Origin: Neoarius graeffei
Taxonomy: Eukaryota > Chordata > Actinopteri > Siluriformes > Ariidae
Assembly (NCBI RefSeq): GCF_027579695.1
Contig: NC_083571.1
Location: 48,086,890 to 48,150,889 of the forward strand
DNA length: 64,000 nucleotides
Direction of reading: 5' to 3'
Shown here one piece after another: positions 43,240 to 56,404 of this stretch. Within the stretch, counting starts at the first letter, position 1. The number at the start of each line of letters is the position of its first letter. The position numbers and the translations under genes are program-made. A model generated the notes under the pieces. It was not told the DNA's origin. It was given only the letters and a program-made list of their open reading frames with translations, and searched no databases.

Positions 43240-44373
43240 GTCAAAGGACCATCACATAGGGACTAATTTGATCAGCTAGTTATCTCTCACCAGCTAATAT
43301 TTCCCTTTAAGCCATTTAGTACATTTTCTGAGAGACTGTAGGTTTGTAGCACAATACAAAGTAGTTCTAAATGAAGGCTGATATAAAATAATGCTTATCA
43401 TTCCTTAGATTTATTTTGCTTTCTAGACTGTGCCACTAGAGTACCTGCTTTCTCAACGACGCTCTCATCATCACAATCACAATTTACTTTTGAACACTTT
43501 GCTACTTCTGACAGCACAGCTTCTATTTTCTTGTGCTTTCTCGTTGTTGTTGTGTAGTGTATATCCATTCACAAACATGGCAAATTAGTAATCGATCCTT
43601 AAAGGACTGAACCAATCACAAATAGGGCCTCTGAGTGGTAGCTATTGTCCATACTAAGGAAAATGGATTGACTCACCAGAAAAATTCTCAACTTTCCTAA
43701 TAGACAGGGCCCTCCCAGTTCTAGATTTAGCTCCAGATGAATCAGTAGACATTGGAGTTCACAGCTTAGCTTTGCAGCTGTAGCACTGGCAATGGCCTGA
43801 CATTATGAGTGAATGAAAATAACATTAGCAAATAAGCTACAGCCTATATAACTTGCCTTTAGTCACTGTTGTGGCCCTGTTGATAAAAAGGTTGAGAAAC
43901 ACTAATCTAAACCATCTTATTTGGTCATCTTATTCAGAAAAACATCACTACGCCTTTGTCCAACCTTCAGATGTCTAGTTTTGATGGGCCTGTGCCTACT
44001 GTAGCCTCAGATACCTGTTCTTGGTTGACAGGACTGGAACATGATGTGGACTTCTGCTGCTGTTGTACCCCAAGGTTCAGCATGTTGTGCATTCTGAGAT
44101 GCTTTTCTCTTTGCCATGGTTATAAAAAGTGGCTACTTCAGGGGGCTGGGGGATATTTCTTGTTATGTCTATCAGAGTAGGGGGCATGGTTTAGATACCT
44201 GATAAGAGATCTAGCTTCCATTTGACCTCTTACTCTAGACACTGATGGTGGTGCCACTGGATAATTATGCATCGTTATGTGTAATTATGGGGCAGATCTG
44301 TATGAGTGATTTTGATCACCTCCCATGGGTTTTCAAGCAAATGTGAACGTTGAAAGGGAGTTGACTAAAGCAG

Positions 44374-44375
<2 letters not shown>
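43240..44375. other. Non-coding, nothing recognised
   Basis: No exon, RNA gene or named repeat is supported on either strand. Confidence 0.35.
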
Positions 44376-44377
<2 letters not shown>

Positions 44378-44427
<50 letters not shown>

Positions 44428-44441
44428 GGTATATATATATA
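44378..44441. repeat. (TA)n microsatellite
   Basis: About 29 TA units, with one ACGG interruption. Confidence 0.95.
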
Positions 44442-44450
44442 ATCATATTA

Positions 44451-44823
44451 TTGTGCAAAAGTCTTAGGCGCATGTAAAGAAATGCTGGAGACCAAAAATC
44501 GCTTAAAAATAATGAAATGTTTCAACATAAAAAAAAAATACTATAAAACACTGGACACTTTGACTGTCACACTTGCTTCTTAATTTTGCACCAAAACCCA
44601 GTAGCCCTCATTATGTTTTCTTATTCAATCTGAAAAGTGGGCTCTTATGGAATATGCTGCTTAGATACAAACATTTTTCCTGTAACATTTAATTTTGTGC
44701 TGGAAAACGAACATTTGGACTCTAAAATTTTTTTTTGTACTGACTCGATAATGTAGAAGTCATAAAATAGAAATCTATAACAAAGTGTGTATGAAAAAAT
44801 AGGGCACCTAAGACTTTTGCACA

Positions 44824-44824
<1 letters not shown>
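44451..44824. mobile_element. Tc1/mariner MITE (TGTGCAAAAGTCTTAGG ends)
   Basis: TIRs TTGTGCAAAAGTCTTAGG and complement, flanked by TA (44449-44450, 44825-44826), 374 bases, no ORF. The TA on the left belongs to the microsatellite region, as expected for TA-targeting elements. Confidence 0.8.

Positions 44825-44825
<1 letters not shown>

Positions 44826-44905
<80 letters not shown>
44826..44905. repeat. (CT)n followed by (AT)n microsatellite
   Basis: About 18 CT units, then about 18 AT units. Confidence 0.95.
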
Positions 44906-44907
<2 letters not shown>

Positions 44908-44909
44908 TA

Positions 44910-45583
44910 CAGGTAGTCGTCGACTTACGACCTATGTGACTTACGACCGATCGACTTTACGACCGTCTGGTTATGACTGGCAAGTGTTTCCCAGCTGAGC
45001 TAGCTGAGCGTACGACAGTTTCCGCCCCAACTCCCGGCAGCGCCTCTCGCCGCGTACAACAGTTTCCGCCCCAGCTCCAGGCACATGCGCAGTCTCTCTC
45101 GTGCTCCCTCGCGCACTCCGTCATACAGTTTCCGACCCAGCTCCTGGTTTATGAAACGAGCAAATACTCCCGCCATCCCGAGCGCTGCAACAGCTGATGA
45201 TGACGTAGATGACCCACAGCCAAGCACCAGTGACGCCAGCGGTCACTAAGTTTTGCATTATGCTATGTTTTACATTTGTATTTTGGTATGTTTCAAACTA
45301 AAATGTTTTCTATTTTTCACAACTGTATTTCGTATTTTTTGTTTTGCACATATTAAACGAATTGTACTGTACGCAGTGTAGTATGCAGTGTTTGACTTCA
45401 ACCAAATAATGAGCCAAGGTAATGGAATAAGAAGATGTTGATAAAATAAGAGTTTAAGATGATTACAATATCATTACACATTACAATATACTTACGTTCA
45501 TTTAACATAGGCCGACTTATGACCAGATCGGTTTACGACCGGTCAGTCGTAACCAAATGCAGTCGTAAGTCGATGACTACCTG
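44910..45583 (+). mobile_element. Tigger/pogo-like deletion derivative
   Basis: TIRs CAGGTAGTCGTCGACTTACG and the complement of CAGGTAGTCATCGACTTACG, preceded by TA. Repeated ACTTACGACC blocks follow the left TIR. The frame 45151-45249 ends in ATADDDVDDPQPSTSDASGH and a stop, which looks like the acidic Ser/Thr tail of pogo-type transposases. So the element keeps its ends plus the last codons of the gene. Confidence 0.55.
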
Positions 45584-45587
45584 TGTG

Positions 45588-45621
<34 letters not shown>

Positions 45622-45622
<1 letters not shown>

Positions 45623-46008
45623 GGCAGCACGGTGGTGTAGTGGTTAGCACTGTCACCTCACAGCAAGAAGGTTCTGGGTTCGAGCCCAGCGGCTGACGGG
45701 GGCCTTTCTGTGTGGAGTTTGCATGTTCTCCCCGTGTCTACGTGGGTTTCCTCCGGGTGCTCTGGTTTCCCCCACAGTCCAAAGACATGCAGGTTAGACT
45801 AATTGGTGGCTCTAAATTGACCGTAGGTGTGAATGTGAGTGTGAATGGTTGTTTGTCTCTGTGTCAGCCCTGTGATGACCTGGCAACTTGTCCAGGGTGT
45901 ACCCCGCCTTTCGCCCATAGTCAGCTGGGATAGGCTCCAGCTTGCCTGCGACCCTGTAGAACAGGATAAAGCGTCTAGAGATAATGAGATGAGATGAGAT
46001 GAGATGAG
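45622..46008 (+). repeat. Main SINE family copy after a (GA)n tract
   Basis: Full length, ending in (GATGA)n. Carries the variant CTAATTGGTGGCTCTAAATT. Confidence 0.9.
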
Positions 46009-46020
46009 ATATATATATAT

Positions 46021-46393
46021 AGGGCAGCATGGTGGTGTAGTGGTTAGCGCTGTCGCCTCACAGCAAGAAGGTCCAGGTTTGAGCCCCGTGGCCGGCGAGG
46101 GCCTTTCTGTGCGGAGTTTGCATGTTCTCCCCGTAGGTTTCCTCCAGGTGCTCCAGTTTCCCCCACAGTCCAAAGACATGCAGGTTAGGTTAACTGGTGA
46201 CTCTAAATTGACCGTAGGTGTGAATGTGAGTGTGAATGGTTGTCTGTGTCTGTGTGTCAGCCCTGTGATGACCTGGCGACTTGTCCAGGGTGTACCCCGC
46301 CTTTCGCCCGTAGTCAGCTGGGATAGGCTCCAGCTTGCCTGCGACCCTGTAGAACAGGATAAAGCGGCTAGAGATAATGAGATGAGATGAGAT
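46021..46393 (+). repeat. Main SINE family copy, 12 bases after the previous one
   Basis: Same orientation, separated by (TA)n; differs from its neighbour at many diagnostic sites, so an independent insertion rather than a duplication. Confidence 0.9.
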
Positions 46394-46399
46394 CAGAAA

Positions 46400-47640
46400 C
46401 CACTGTATGCTAAAGAAATGTCGCAAATTCAGCATAACTTTCAATATCTCTACCAGCACATCAAACATATGACCTACACATTTATACCATATCCTTACAG
46501 TTATACCAAACAAAGTGTGCAACCTGACAGCAGCACTAAAGGTTATATGAAATGGTATACTATGACCCGGGCTGGATTTGAGTTGTAAAAATAATGTCTG
46601 TTTAAAACAAAGGACAAAAATCTAACTCTTTGTAATCGTGATATATCATTAAATCCATCTCAACATATTATTTCCGTCCATATTTGCGATTAACTTGATA
46701 AATTTGTGAAGAATAAATTTAAGTTTATAAGACAAGAAGATTGTCTTTATATCTGACTATACTTGGTGGCATTTATTATGTTTTTACATTGTTATCCTGG
46801 CGGGCTGACTAGCTAGCTAACTAACTGTTTTATGTAGGTTTTGCTGCATATGATTGTTGTGAAATTGGTTGTATATTTATATTTAGGTTTTTATTTTACA
46901 AAATATATTTTATAATATAAAAACGAACCATTTCCTGGTGTTTTGTGTAAAATCCTGAGGCAGGAATACTACTATCATGGAATAAATTATTACAAAAGTG
47001 TAAAGAGTTTTGAAAATCTAAGGTGTTTAAAACTAATTATGCATGAACAAAAGGGAAAAAGTGGATCAAACAATAAACAGGATATATCCATGTGAAAATA
47101 TTACAAGCTCACCACTGACGACAGCTATACAATTCAGTGACTTACTGTAGATCTGGCTATGCGTTCACCTTTTCTATTATGGCTTCTAGTATGGCTTAAA
47201 TGAGCAACATATAGCTGAATGAATTGCATTTACATTCTGGTCTCAAGGGTTGAGGGAGATTTGCAGATTGTAAGCCTCTTAGACCCAGTCAACTGATTAC
47301 ACAGTGCCTCCTTGAAATAGCTTTGAACAGTAATAGCGTATAACAGAAAGAAAAAATGAAAACAGGCTCCTGCCTCACACAGACTTTACACTGACACACG
47401 TATGTCTTTATAGGAGGAATTAGTGAAATGCTTTTTGTTGTGCTTCATTTGGATGGAATAACGTGAAGGTGAAACGATTTGGAGGTGTATGCAAGTAAAA
47501 TGAAACACAGAAGGTGTTCTATAGTTGTAGTGTTGGACAAATAACCTTTGTAGGCCATAGTAAATGTTTTGGGTTGCTAACAGCCACCATTTCCTTTCTA
47601 TGCTATAACTTGTCTCCCTTTCTTTCTGTCTTTCTTTCTT
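46400..47640. other. Non-coding, nothing recognised
   Basis: AT-rich; no exon, RNA gene or repeat recognised. Confidence 0.35.
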
Positions 47641-47679
47641 TTTTTAATTAACCCCCCTCTCTCACTTCACTCGTATTCA

Positions 47680-48420
47680 GACAACAGTGTCCATTAACTG
47701 TTGAGCAGCTGAAGTCATGTATCAAGCAAGAATTCCAACTGCAAAACTGCAACAATTATTATCCTCAGTTCCCATCCATCCATCCGTTATCCGTAGCCGC
47801 TTATCCTGTGCAGGGTCGCGGGCCAGCTGGAGCCTATCCCAGCTGACTACAGGCAAGAAGTGGAGTACACCCTGGACAAGTCACCAGATCATCACAGGGC
47901 TGACACACAGAGACAAACAACCATTCACACTCACACCTACGGTCAATTTAGAGCCACCGATTAGCCTAACCTACATGTCTTTGGACTGTGGGGGAAAACA
48001 GAACACCCAGAGGAAACCCACGCAGACACAGCGAGAACATGCAAACTCCACACAGAAAGGCCCTCGTCGGCTGCTGGGCTCGAACCCAGGACCTTCTTGC
48101 TGTGAGGCGACAGTGCTAACCACTACATCACCGTGCCACCTCCTCAGTTCCTACATGATTAAAAAGTGTTATTAAAAGGAACGGTGATGTAACACAATGG
48201 TAATAATGCCTGTGTCCAAACTTTTTTTTGAGTGTTTTCCAGGCATCAAATTCTAATTTTGTTTATATTTACAAAATACAATTAAGTTGGTCAGTAAAAC
48301 TATTGAAAATCTTTTTTTTTTGTCCTTTTGTCAGTTAAATAAAGTTTCACATGAATTAACAAATCACAGATTTTTATTTTTATTGCATTTTGGAAAATAT
48401 CCCAACTTTTCTGGAAAATT
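47680..48420 (+). mobile_element. Mariner/Tc1 3' fragment split by a SINE
   Basis: The left piece translates as TVHQLL-like wording around VEQLKSCIKQEF, a Tc1 transposase C-terminus; the right piece has KRNGDVTQW-like coding remains and the terminal block AAATATCCCAACTTTTCTGG. A SINE lies between at 47772-48140. Confidence 0.6.
47772..48140 (-). repeat. Main SINE family copy with 11-bp target duplication
   Basis: Minus-strand copy with TCCTCAGTTCC on both sides (47761-47771 and 48141-48151). Moderately diverged. Confidence 0.88.
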
Positions 48421-48560
48421 AGTTGTTCCTTGGCCCATGGCCCACCTTTCCTCCAAATTTCATCAACATCCGTTCACTACTTTTTGAGTTACATTTGGAA
48501 ACAATCAAACAAGCAAACGGAGGTAAAAACATAACCTTCTCCAACAAAGTTGTCAGAGGT
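48416..48560. repeat. Single unit of the 51.5-53.0 kb tandem-monomer repeat
   Basis: GTTGTTCCTTGGCCCATGGC and CACTACTTTTTGAGTTACAT followed by an AACGGAGGTAAAAACATAAC end: one monomer plus the right terminus of the same element. Confidence 0.75.
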
Positions 48561-48695
48561 AACAAATTGTCATTCATTGATCAATTCAGTTGGTAAGCAT
48601 TGGAAAATTACTGTCGTATAAGAACAATAGAACACTTCAGGATGTGCAGTTAGAGGAAAAAAACCTTACCACCAAATTCAGGGTGGTAACACTTA

Positions 48696-49405
48696 GGCCA
48701 AGTTTACATTAGACCGTATCTGTCTCGTTTTCTTCACGGATGCACTGTCCGTTCACATTAAAACGCCGGGAAACGGGAATCCGCCACAGCCCACGTATTC
48801 AATCCAGTTCGTGTCTGGTCCGGTGCTGTGTAAACATTGTGATACGCGGATACGCTGTGCTGAGCTCTAGCTGATGTCGTCATTGGACAACGTCACTGTG
48901 ACATCCACCTTCCTGATTCACTGGCGTTGGGATCTCACACACAGCGGCTCAGTCCCGAATCACTGCTCGTGCGCTTCACTCGCGCGCTCTGTGAGCTGCG
49001 CAGGGCCGGAGTGCGCACCCTCCAGAGGGCACTCGCTGTTCAGGGCGGAGTGATTTGGAGCGCAGGAGGAAGCGCTGAGACGCACTGAGGTTTATTTACA
49101 CATTTCAACCTCCTTCAGGCGCTTAAACTCAGTGAGAACATGAACATCACAGCCAGGTGTGTTTATCTGCTGGAGAAGGTGTTTGCTTGCCATCCTTCCA
49201 CTTGCAAGTGGTGAGTGACTTGCGCATGCCCGATATGCACTGGGATCATGTGACGTGCCATCTAATTAGTCATGTGATTAGCGTATCCGTGTATTGGCGT
49301 TGCTGTGTGCACGCGAATCGTGTATTGGCGTTGCTGTGTGTACGCGAATCGTCTTAAAAACATTAATCTGATGATCCGCTGATTCGAAATAATGTAAACA
49401 GGGCC
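48696..49405. mobile_element. PIF/Harbinger-type MITE (GGCCAAGTTTACATTA), TTA duplication
   Basis: TIRs GGCCAAGTTTACATTA and complement of GGCCCTGTTTACATTA; TTA at 48693-48695 and 49406-49408. 710 bases, CpG-rich centre, no complete ORF. A GTGTATTGGCGTTGCTGTGTG unit is repeated near 49290-49340. Confidence 0.8.
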
Positions 49406-49409
49406 TTAC

Positions 49410-50410
49410 TCTACACCACTCTGTGTTGGGCCACATCATATCACCCCATTGTGGATTAAAATAATTAACAGCATGCCCCCGTGTGTTTTATTCCTTATTT
49501 ACTGTATTGCCAGTGTTTGAGTGTAATTAAATTATGGCAGTTGTTGCGAGTTTTTAGTTTAGGCCAATGTAGACCGATGAAAGTAACTTGACTTACATTT
49601 AAACTTCAAAATTATGCCGTCAGTCCAAAAGGGAAGGCTTGTACCAGGTCAGAGGGTTGGGCTATTAATGCTCTGAAATCAAATTTTTATTATTGTAGTT
49701 ATAGTCTGAAAAGAAAAAAGTACATGGACAGAGAGAGAAAGAGAGGATCTTGGTTTAGAGAAGAAAAAGGGTGGAGATGTACAGAATACGATAATCCAGT
49801 TGTGTATACTCAGGGAGCAATATAAACAGGAGATGCTGGTGTGATAAGGAAATTAAGGAAAAGGGCGCAACTCAAATAAACACGGACTGATGCCCACATA
49901 GACTGTTGGTTTAGAAGGATACTCAAACACAGCTACTGAAGAGTGGAGGACACACGCTGGTGACTGAAGATCAGCTAAGAGGTTCAAAGCTATGCAAAAG
50001 TCTGTTGAATGTTTAAGAAAGGTCGTAATACAAGAAGATGCGACTAAAAACAGCCTGGACTGGACATTTGACTAAGCAGATTTGATTGAGGAACATCGTG
50101 TTTGGATCAAGATTTCTCTGAAACTTCCAGAAACTGGTTATGGTTGAAGGTTTGGATGGTTATTTGAACACTTTAAAATGATTTTTTGCTGGTGGTGTCT
50201 AGAAAAATTGAGCTAATGTGTGAAACTCAGTTGGAAGATGTCTCAAGATGAAGAGTTCCAAGTTGATGGCATAGTTAAGTGTAGCTTTTGAAAACATCAA
50301 ACTATGTAAATTGAAAAGAGAAATGTTTACACCTCTGGAATCTGAATTAATCTAAAATAAGGCTGAAAGCAACTCTGGCTCCTACTGAATACAGATGATT
50401 TAGCTGTTCA
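49410..50410 (+). other. Upstream flank or intron of the formin gene
   Basis: No exon encoding a GBD or FH3/DID segment was found. May contain a promoter and 5' UTR if the ATG at 50435 is a true start. Confidence 0.35.
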
Positions 50411-50413
50411 TAG

Positions 50414-50920
50414 GAACTTTGCCATAAACCACCAATGAAACAGTTTGGATACTCCAATTCTGAGCAATCGTGGCCTTCTTTTGTCAACCACACTCCTCGA
50501 CTACAGCTCAACACTTTAGATTTTTCTGACTTGTGGGATGAAGAGGATCTGGACCTAGACATTGCTGATGATGACTCATTCCAAAGCAATGTACCACCCA
50601 GGCAAAACCTAGGACACCATTTGAATCCTCCAGCACCTCCGCCAGGTCCACCATTGGCTCCTCCTCTTCCTCCTCCTCTTCCTCCTCTTCTTCCTCCTCA
50701 GGCTAATCCCGTGGCTCTTGGATCAGGCCGTCGAACTCTGAGGCTCCACTGGAAGGAGTTATTGAGTTTGCAGCCCCTGCCAAGAGTCAGCCGTTTTGGA
50801 TCACAGTCCATTTGGGCTGCATTAGAACCTGTTCATCTGGACACAAACAGACTAGAATATCTGTTTGAAAACAAGAGTAGCAGTAATAAGGCTCTTTCTG
50901 CTCTAAAGGATGGAACACAG
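50414..50920 (+). CDS. fhod1: fhod1-like exon: acidic linker, FH1, FH2 lasso
   Basis: Either the ATG at 50435 starts the protein or an AG acceptor at 50412-50413 opens an internal exon in the same frame; a TAG sits in frame just upstream, so the frame cannot extend further without splicing. The exon ends at GGAACACAG|GTGAGC. It includes about 25 residues that are nearly all Pro, Leu or Ala (FH1). Confidence 0.7.
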
Positions 50921-53900
50921 GTGAGCAATTATTGTTAGTGAATGTGAAAATGAGAAAAAAAAAGTGCCTGTGCATATCACAATTCCAGTTTATACAAACA
51001 AAAAGATGGGCTTTTGATTATCCATTGCTAAGTAATGAGCAGTGGTTTAGGATTAAACCCTCTATTGCCTACTAAATTAAGCCTGAATAAATCTGCCTGT
51101 CTATGTGTTTCCTTCTGTATGTCAAGCAGAATCAGCTGTGTGTGTCTGTATTGAGTGTGAAGCGGAGTAACATCATTACTATAGCCCTGAGCAGCCTGCC
51201 TCCTCACCACTTGCTCCCTCCAGCTATCTACAGCATGGACTCCAGTGTTCTAGACAGAGAGGATGTACAAGTAGGATCCCTTAGGCTTCACTGACTAAAA
51301 GCATTCATGGGAGCCATAAAGATACACTAATTACAGATCCACCATTTCACTAAGGACAATAAACTATTCTGTGACCACCAGCATCACACATTCATTTGAT
51401 ACACACTGAGATATTTGGAAAAGTTATTTGAAAATGATTCACTAATTATTGTTTGAATTCCACAGTAATAACTTGTAACAGCATTATGAACTAGAAGGGC
51501 ACACAGAAGAGCATATACCTCCGCCAAGGCGCATAATTATCAATATCAAAATCAAATCACTTGAACTTAGGATAATACTAAAGTTGCATACCAAATTTAA
51601 TCAAAATTCATTCACTACTTTTGAGTTACATTGAGAACAGACAAAAAACCCCAAACCTGGATCCCCATACATATCCAGATTTGCATCACAATCTAAATTA
51701 TTGTTCCTTGGTCCGTGGCCCACCTTTCCTCCAAATTTAATCAAAATCCATTCACTACTTTTTGAGTTATATTGGAAACAGACAAAAAATCCTGGATCAG
51801 CATACATATCCAGATATGCATCAAAATCTAATCAACTGTTGCTTGGCCCATGGCCTACCCTTCCTCCAAATTTCATCAAAACCCGTTCACTACTTTTTGA
51901 GTTACATTGAGAAAAGCCAAAAAAAAAAACCAACCTTGGATCTGCATACATATCTGGATTTGCATCAAAATCTATTCAATTGTTCCTTGGCCCATGGCCC
52001 ACCTTTCCTCCAAATTTAAGCAAAATCTATTCACTACTTTTTGAGTTACGTTGGAAACAGACAAAAAATCCTGGATCTGCATACATATCCAGATATGGAT
52101 CAAAATCTAATCAACTGTTCCTTGGCCCATGGCCTACCTTTCCTCCAAATTTCATCAAAACTCGTTCACTACTTTTTGAGTTACATTGAGAAAAGCCAAA
52201 AAAAAAAAACAACCCAACAACTTTGGAACCACATACTGTACATACCTGGATTTGCATCAAAATCTAATCAATTGTTCCTTGGTCCATAGCCCACCTTTCT
52301 TCCAAATTTCATCAAAACCCAGTCACTACTTTTTGAGTTACACTGAGAAAAGCAAAAAAAAAAAAACAACCCAACAACCTTGGATATGCATACATATCTG
52401 GATTTGCATCAAAATCTAATCAATTGTTCCTTGGCCCATGGTCCACCTTTCCTCCAAATTTAAGCAAAATCCATTCACTACTTTTTGAGTTATGTTGGAA
52501 ACAGACAAAAAATCCTGTTCTGCATACATATCCAGATATGCATCAATATCTAATCAACTGTTCCTTGGCCCATGACCTACCTTTCCTCCAAATTTCATCA
52601 AAACCCGTTCACTACTTTTTGAGTTACATTGAGAAAAGCAAAAAAAAAAAAAAACAACAACAACAACCTTGGAACCACATACATATCTGGATTTGCATCA
52701 AAATGTAATCAATTGTTCCTTGGTCCATGGCCCACCTTTCCTCCAAATTTCATCAAAACCCATTCACTACATTTTGAGTCACACTGAGAAAAGCCAAAAA
52801 ACCAACAACCTTGGATCTGCATATATATCTGGATTTGCATCAAAATCTAATCAATTGTTCTTTGGCCCATGGACCACCTTTCCTCCAAATTTAAGCAAAA
52901 TCTGTTCATTAATTTTTGAGCTACATTGGAAACAGGCAAGCAAGCAAACAAACAAACAAACAGAGGTGAAAACATAGTTGGTGGAGGTAATCATAAAGGA
53001 AGGTGACATTTTCCTTATACCTCATACTGAATCCAATACTTCTATCCAAATTCCATATCTAAAGTTTTCACTGATACACAATTTTAATACAAACATCTGA
53101 AAAGGTTTAGTGATCGTTTGTGTTATCTGAAATACATTGCTGGCTTTAGTGACCTTTCATTGTATTTCAATGTAGAATAAATCAGCTACTTGGGTCTCAG
53201 ATTCAAGGTTTCAATAGAGGCACATTTTTACACAGGAAAGACAAAAAAATATGATTGACTAATAATAGATCAAGTACTGTTTTTTTTCTTCTTCAATGTT
53301 TCAGTTGTAATAAGCTCCATGAGGTTTCTGTATTGCACAATGATCTCATCTCATCTCATTATCTCTAGCCGCTTTATCCTGTTCTACAGGGTCGCAGGCA
53401 AGCTGGAGCCTATCCCAGCTGACTACGGGCGAAAGGCGGGGTACACCCTGGACAAGTCGCCAGGTCATCACAGGGCTGACACATAGACACAGACAACCAT
53501 TCACACTCACATTCACACCGACGGTCAATTTAGAGTCACCAGTTAACCTAACCTGCATGTCTTTGGACTGTGGGGGAAACCGGAGCACCCGGAGGAAACC
53601 CACGCGGACACGGGGAGAACATGCAAACTCCACACAGAAAGGCCCTCGCCGGCCACGGGGCTCGAACCCGGACCTTCTTGCTGTGAGGCAACAGCGCTAA
53701 CCACTACACCACCGTGCCGCCCGTATTGCACAATGATAATGTTTTTAAAGCACATTATGACAGTTGCTCACATTTTCTATGTAGAAAGCATGACCTTGAT
53801 TCAAATTCTAAATATTCTTAAAGCTGTCAGTAGATGGATACTTTGCTTTAACAGCTATTATTATTTGAAGAAAGCTGAATTAGTAATTCGAGTTATGATG

Positions 53901-54953
53901 TTTTGCACAAGGATGGTGACGTTTTCTGTGTGTCCCAATTAGTGACAATTTCATGTAGACGTTAATCATTTTTTTATACAGAGGCTTCAGTCTCTGGTCC
54001 CATCTGAGGAAGAGCTGAAATTGATTAAGGAGGCAAAAGCTCAAGCACCACGTTGTCCTCTGGCTCTTGCTGAGCAATGTCTCCTCACTCTGGGTAACGT
54101 CACACACCTGAGCTCCAGGCTTCAGCTCTGGGCTTTTGCACTAGACTACGATACACTGGAGAAGGTGAGATTTCTATTTGCATGTATTCTTTTGGTATAT
54201 ACGTTAACCAAAGCCATTTCAAAGGAAGCAAAAACATCTCATCTCATTATCTGTAGCCGCTTTATCCTGTTCTACAGGGTCGCAGGCAAGCTGGAGCCTA
54301 TCCCAGCTGACTACGGGCGAAAGGCAGGGTACACCCTGGACAAGTCGCCAGGTCATCACAGGACTGACACATAGACACAGACAACCATTCACACTCACAT
54401 TCACACCTACGGTCAATTTAGAGTCACCAGTTAACCTAACCTGCATGTCTTTGGACTGTGGGGGAAACCGGAGCACCCGGAGGAAACCCACGCGGACACG
54501 GGGAAAACATGCAAACTCCGCACAGAAAGGCCCTCGCCGGCCACGGGGCTCGAACCCAGGACCTTCTTGCTGTGAGGCGACAGTGCTAACCACTACACCA
54601 CCGTGCCGCCCGGAAGCAAAAACATGATCCAAGTATATAGTTGTGTAGGCACCCTCAAAAGTGGCTATCCTCATATCTGAACTTAAAATCATTTGGTCTT
54701 TGGAACAAAACCTTAACTAATATTTGTGCGAAATGATGCTATTTTGCATGAGATATTGTTGTTGTCAAAGATTAGTAATTCAGTCATAAAATGGATGATT
54801 TGTAATCTATACCGTAAGTTCTCTTTCACTTCATTTATTGCATAGTACACTAAGATATTCCAACATAGGTCACATACTGACATATTATTCAGTATTCATG
54901 ATTACTTTTCTGATTTGATGAGCATTTGGCAGATGCTAGCCTTTGGGGTTTTG

Positions 54954-54999
<46 letters not shown>

Positions 55000-56371
55000 T
55001 TTTCTGTGTACTATTCATTTCTACACATTCTGCCAAGTTGAACACTTCTCTGTAGATTACATGCTAATATCAGAGTCAGTATTTATGCATGGAAAATTAC
55101 ACATTTTTACACTCAGGTTATATAGCTGCTTAGGCTGATTTTCTAGGCTCACTGTTCAGATCATGCAAATTACTTGGCTGTAGTTCATGTCTCCAAGGTC
55201 GCCAGAGTTTACTTTAGTAGCAGGGTCCAAGATGTTTTTTTTATTTTCCCAATAATATCTAGACCACTGCCTTTAAACACAGGCACTTACTTTTAAGCCA
55301 TGAAAACAATCAGAAGATTGTTTTGCATCTGAATAGTGTATGGTCTACAGAAGGTCTGAATAATGATATGAACAATTATGGCATGAAATCCCCAAGTACG
55401 CATGCTTAGCTCAATTCCGAATATGGTGGTAGTGGATTTGTTGTCCCAAATGGCCAACAAAATTTGGTATCCCCAACCACGTCGCTCAAGGCTGTTAGAT
55501 TTGTTCCTCAGACTGAATCATCAGCCAAGGACTGTGATCTTGCAGGCATGTCAAAATGAAAGAGGCTATAGTACACAGGCCATGTAAGAGGAAATTGTTC
55601 TGAAAACATTTGTTCATTTTATTGGCTAGACCCTTTGCCTTGTCCATCTCCGATAACTGACCTTTCTTCAGGGATTGTTGAACAGCAGCAAATCTCCATC
55701 TTCCCTGAGGTTTTATTTTGCAGTATCACAGCACCATGGATGACATCACTCTGGGGTCCCATAGGCTTATTACTGCCTTTTTAATGGTGGCATCTACATT
55801 CATTACGGCCTATTATTATGATCCCTACCTCTTAATTTGGAGTCTCTTAAAGATCCTCTTATGCTATAAGTTGACTTGAAGTGGATTTGTTTGAAAACTA
55901 CCTTCCTGCCAGCAACCACAGCTAACAGAGTTGGAGAACTGCATGCTCTGACAATAACTTGCCTTGTATATGTTCACCCGGGTGGCATGGTGGTGCAGCG
56001 GTTAGTACTGCCATCTTACATCAAGAAGGTTCCAAGTTTGAACCTCATGGCTGATGAGGGCCTTTCTACTGTATGTAGAGTTTGCATGTTCTCCCCGTGT
56101 CCGCGTGGGTTTCCTCCGGGTGCTCCAGTTTCCCCCACAGTCCAAAGACATGCAGGTTAGGTTAACTGGTGACTCTAAATTGAGCGTAGGTGTGAATGTG
56201 AGTGTGAATGGTTGTCTGTGTCTATGTGTCAGCCCTGTGATGACCTGGCAACTTGTCCAGGGTGTACCCCGCCTTTCACCCGTAGTCAGCTGCAGGCACG
56301 TTCACACATAGGGCTTTAGGGGTGCTTGAGCCCCTGCCCTTTTTGCCTCGAATTAAATGTTGCCCTTTTAA

Positions 56372-56404
<33 letters not shown>

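Noticed and set aside
51601-52977. Series of open frames with repeated [20 protein letters not shown] wording
   Set aside because: They follow the period of the tandem-monomer repeat and have no start context or splice support.
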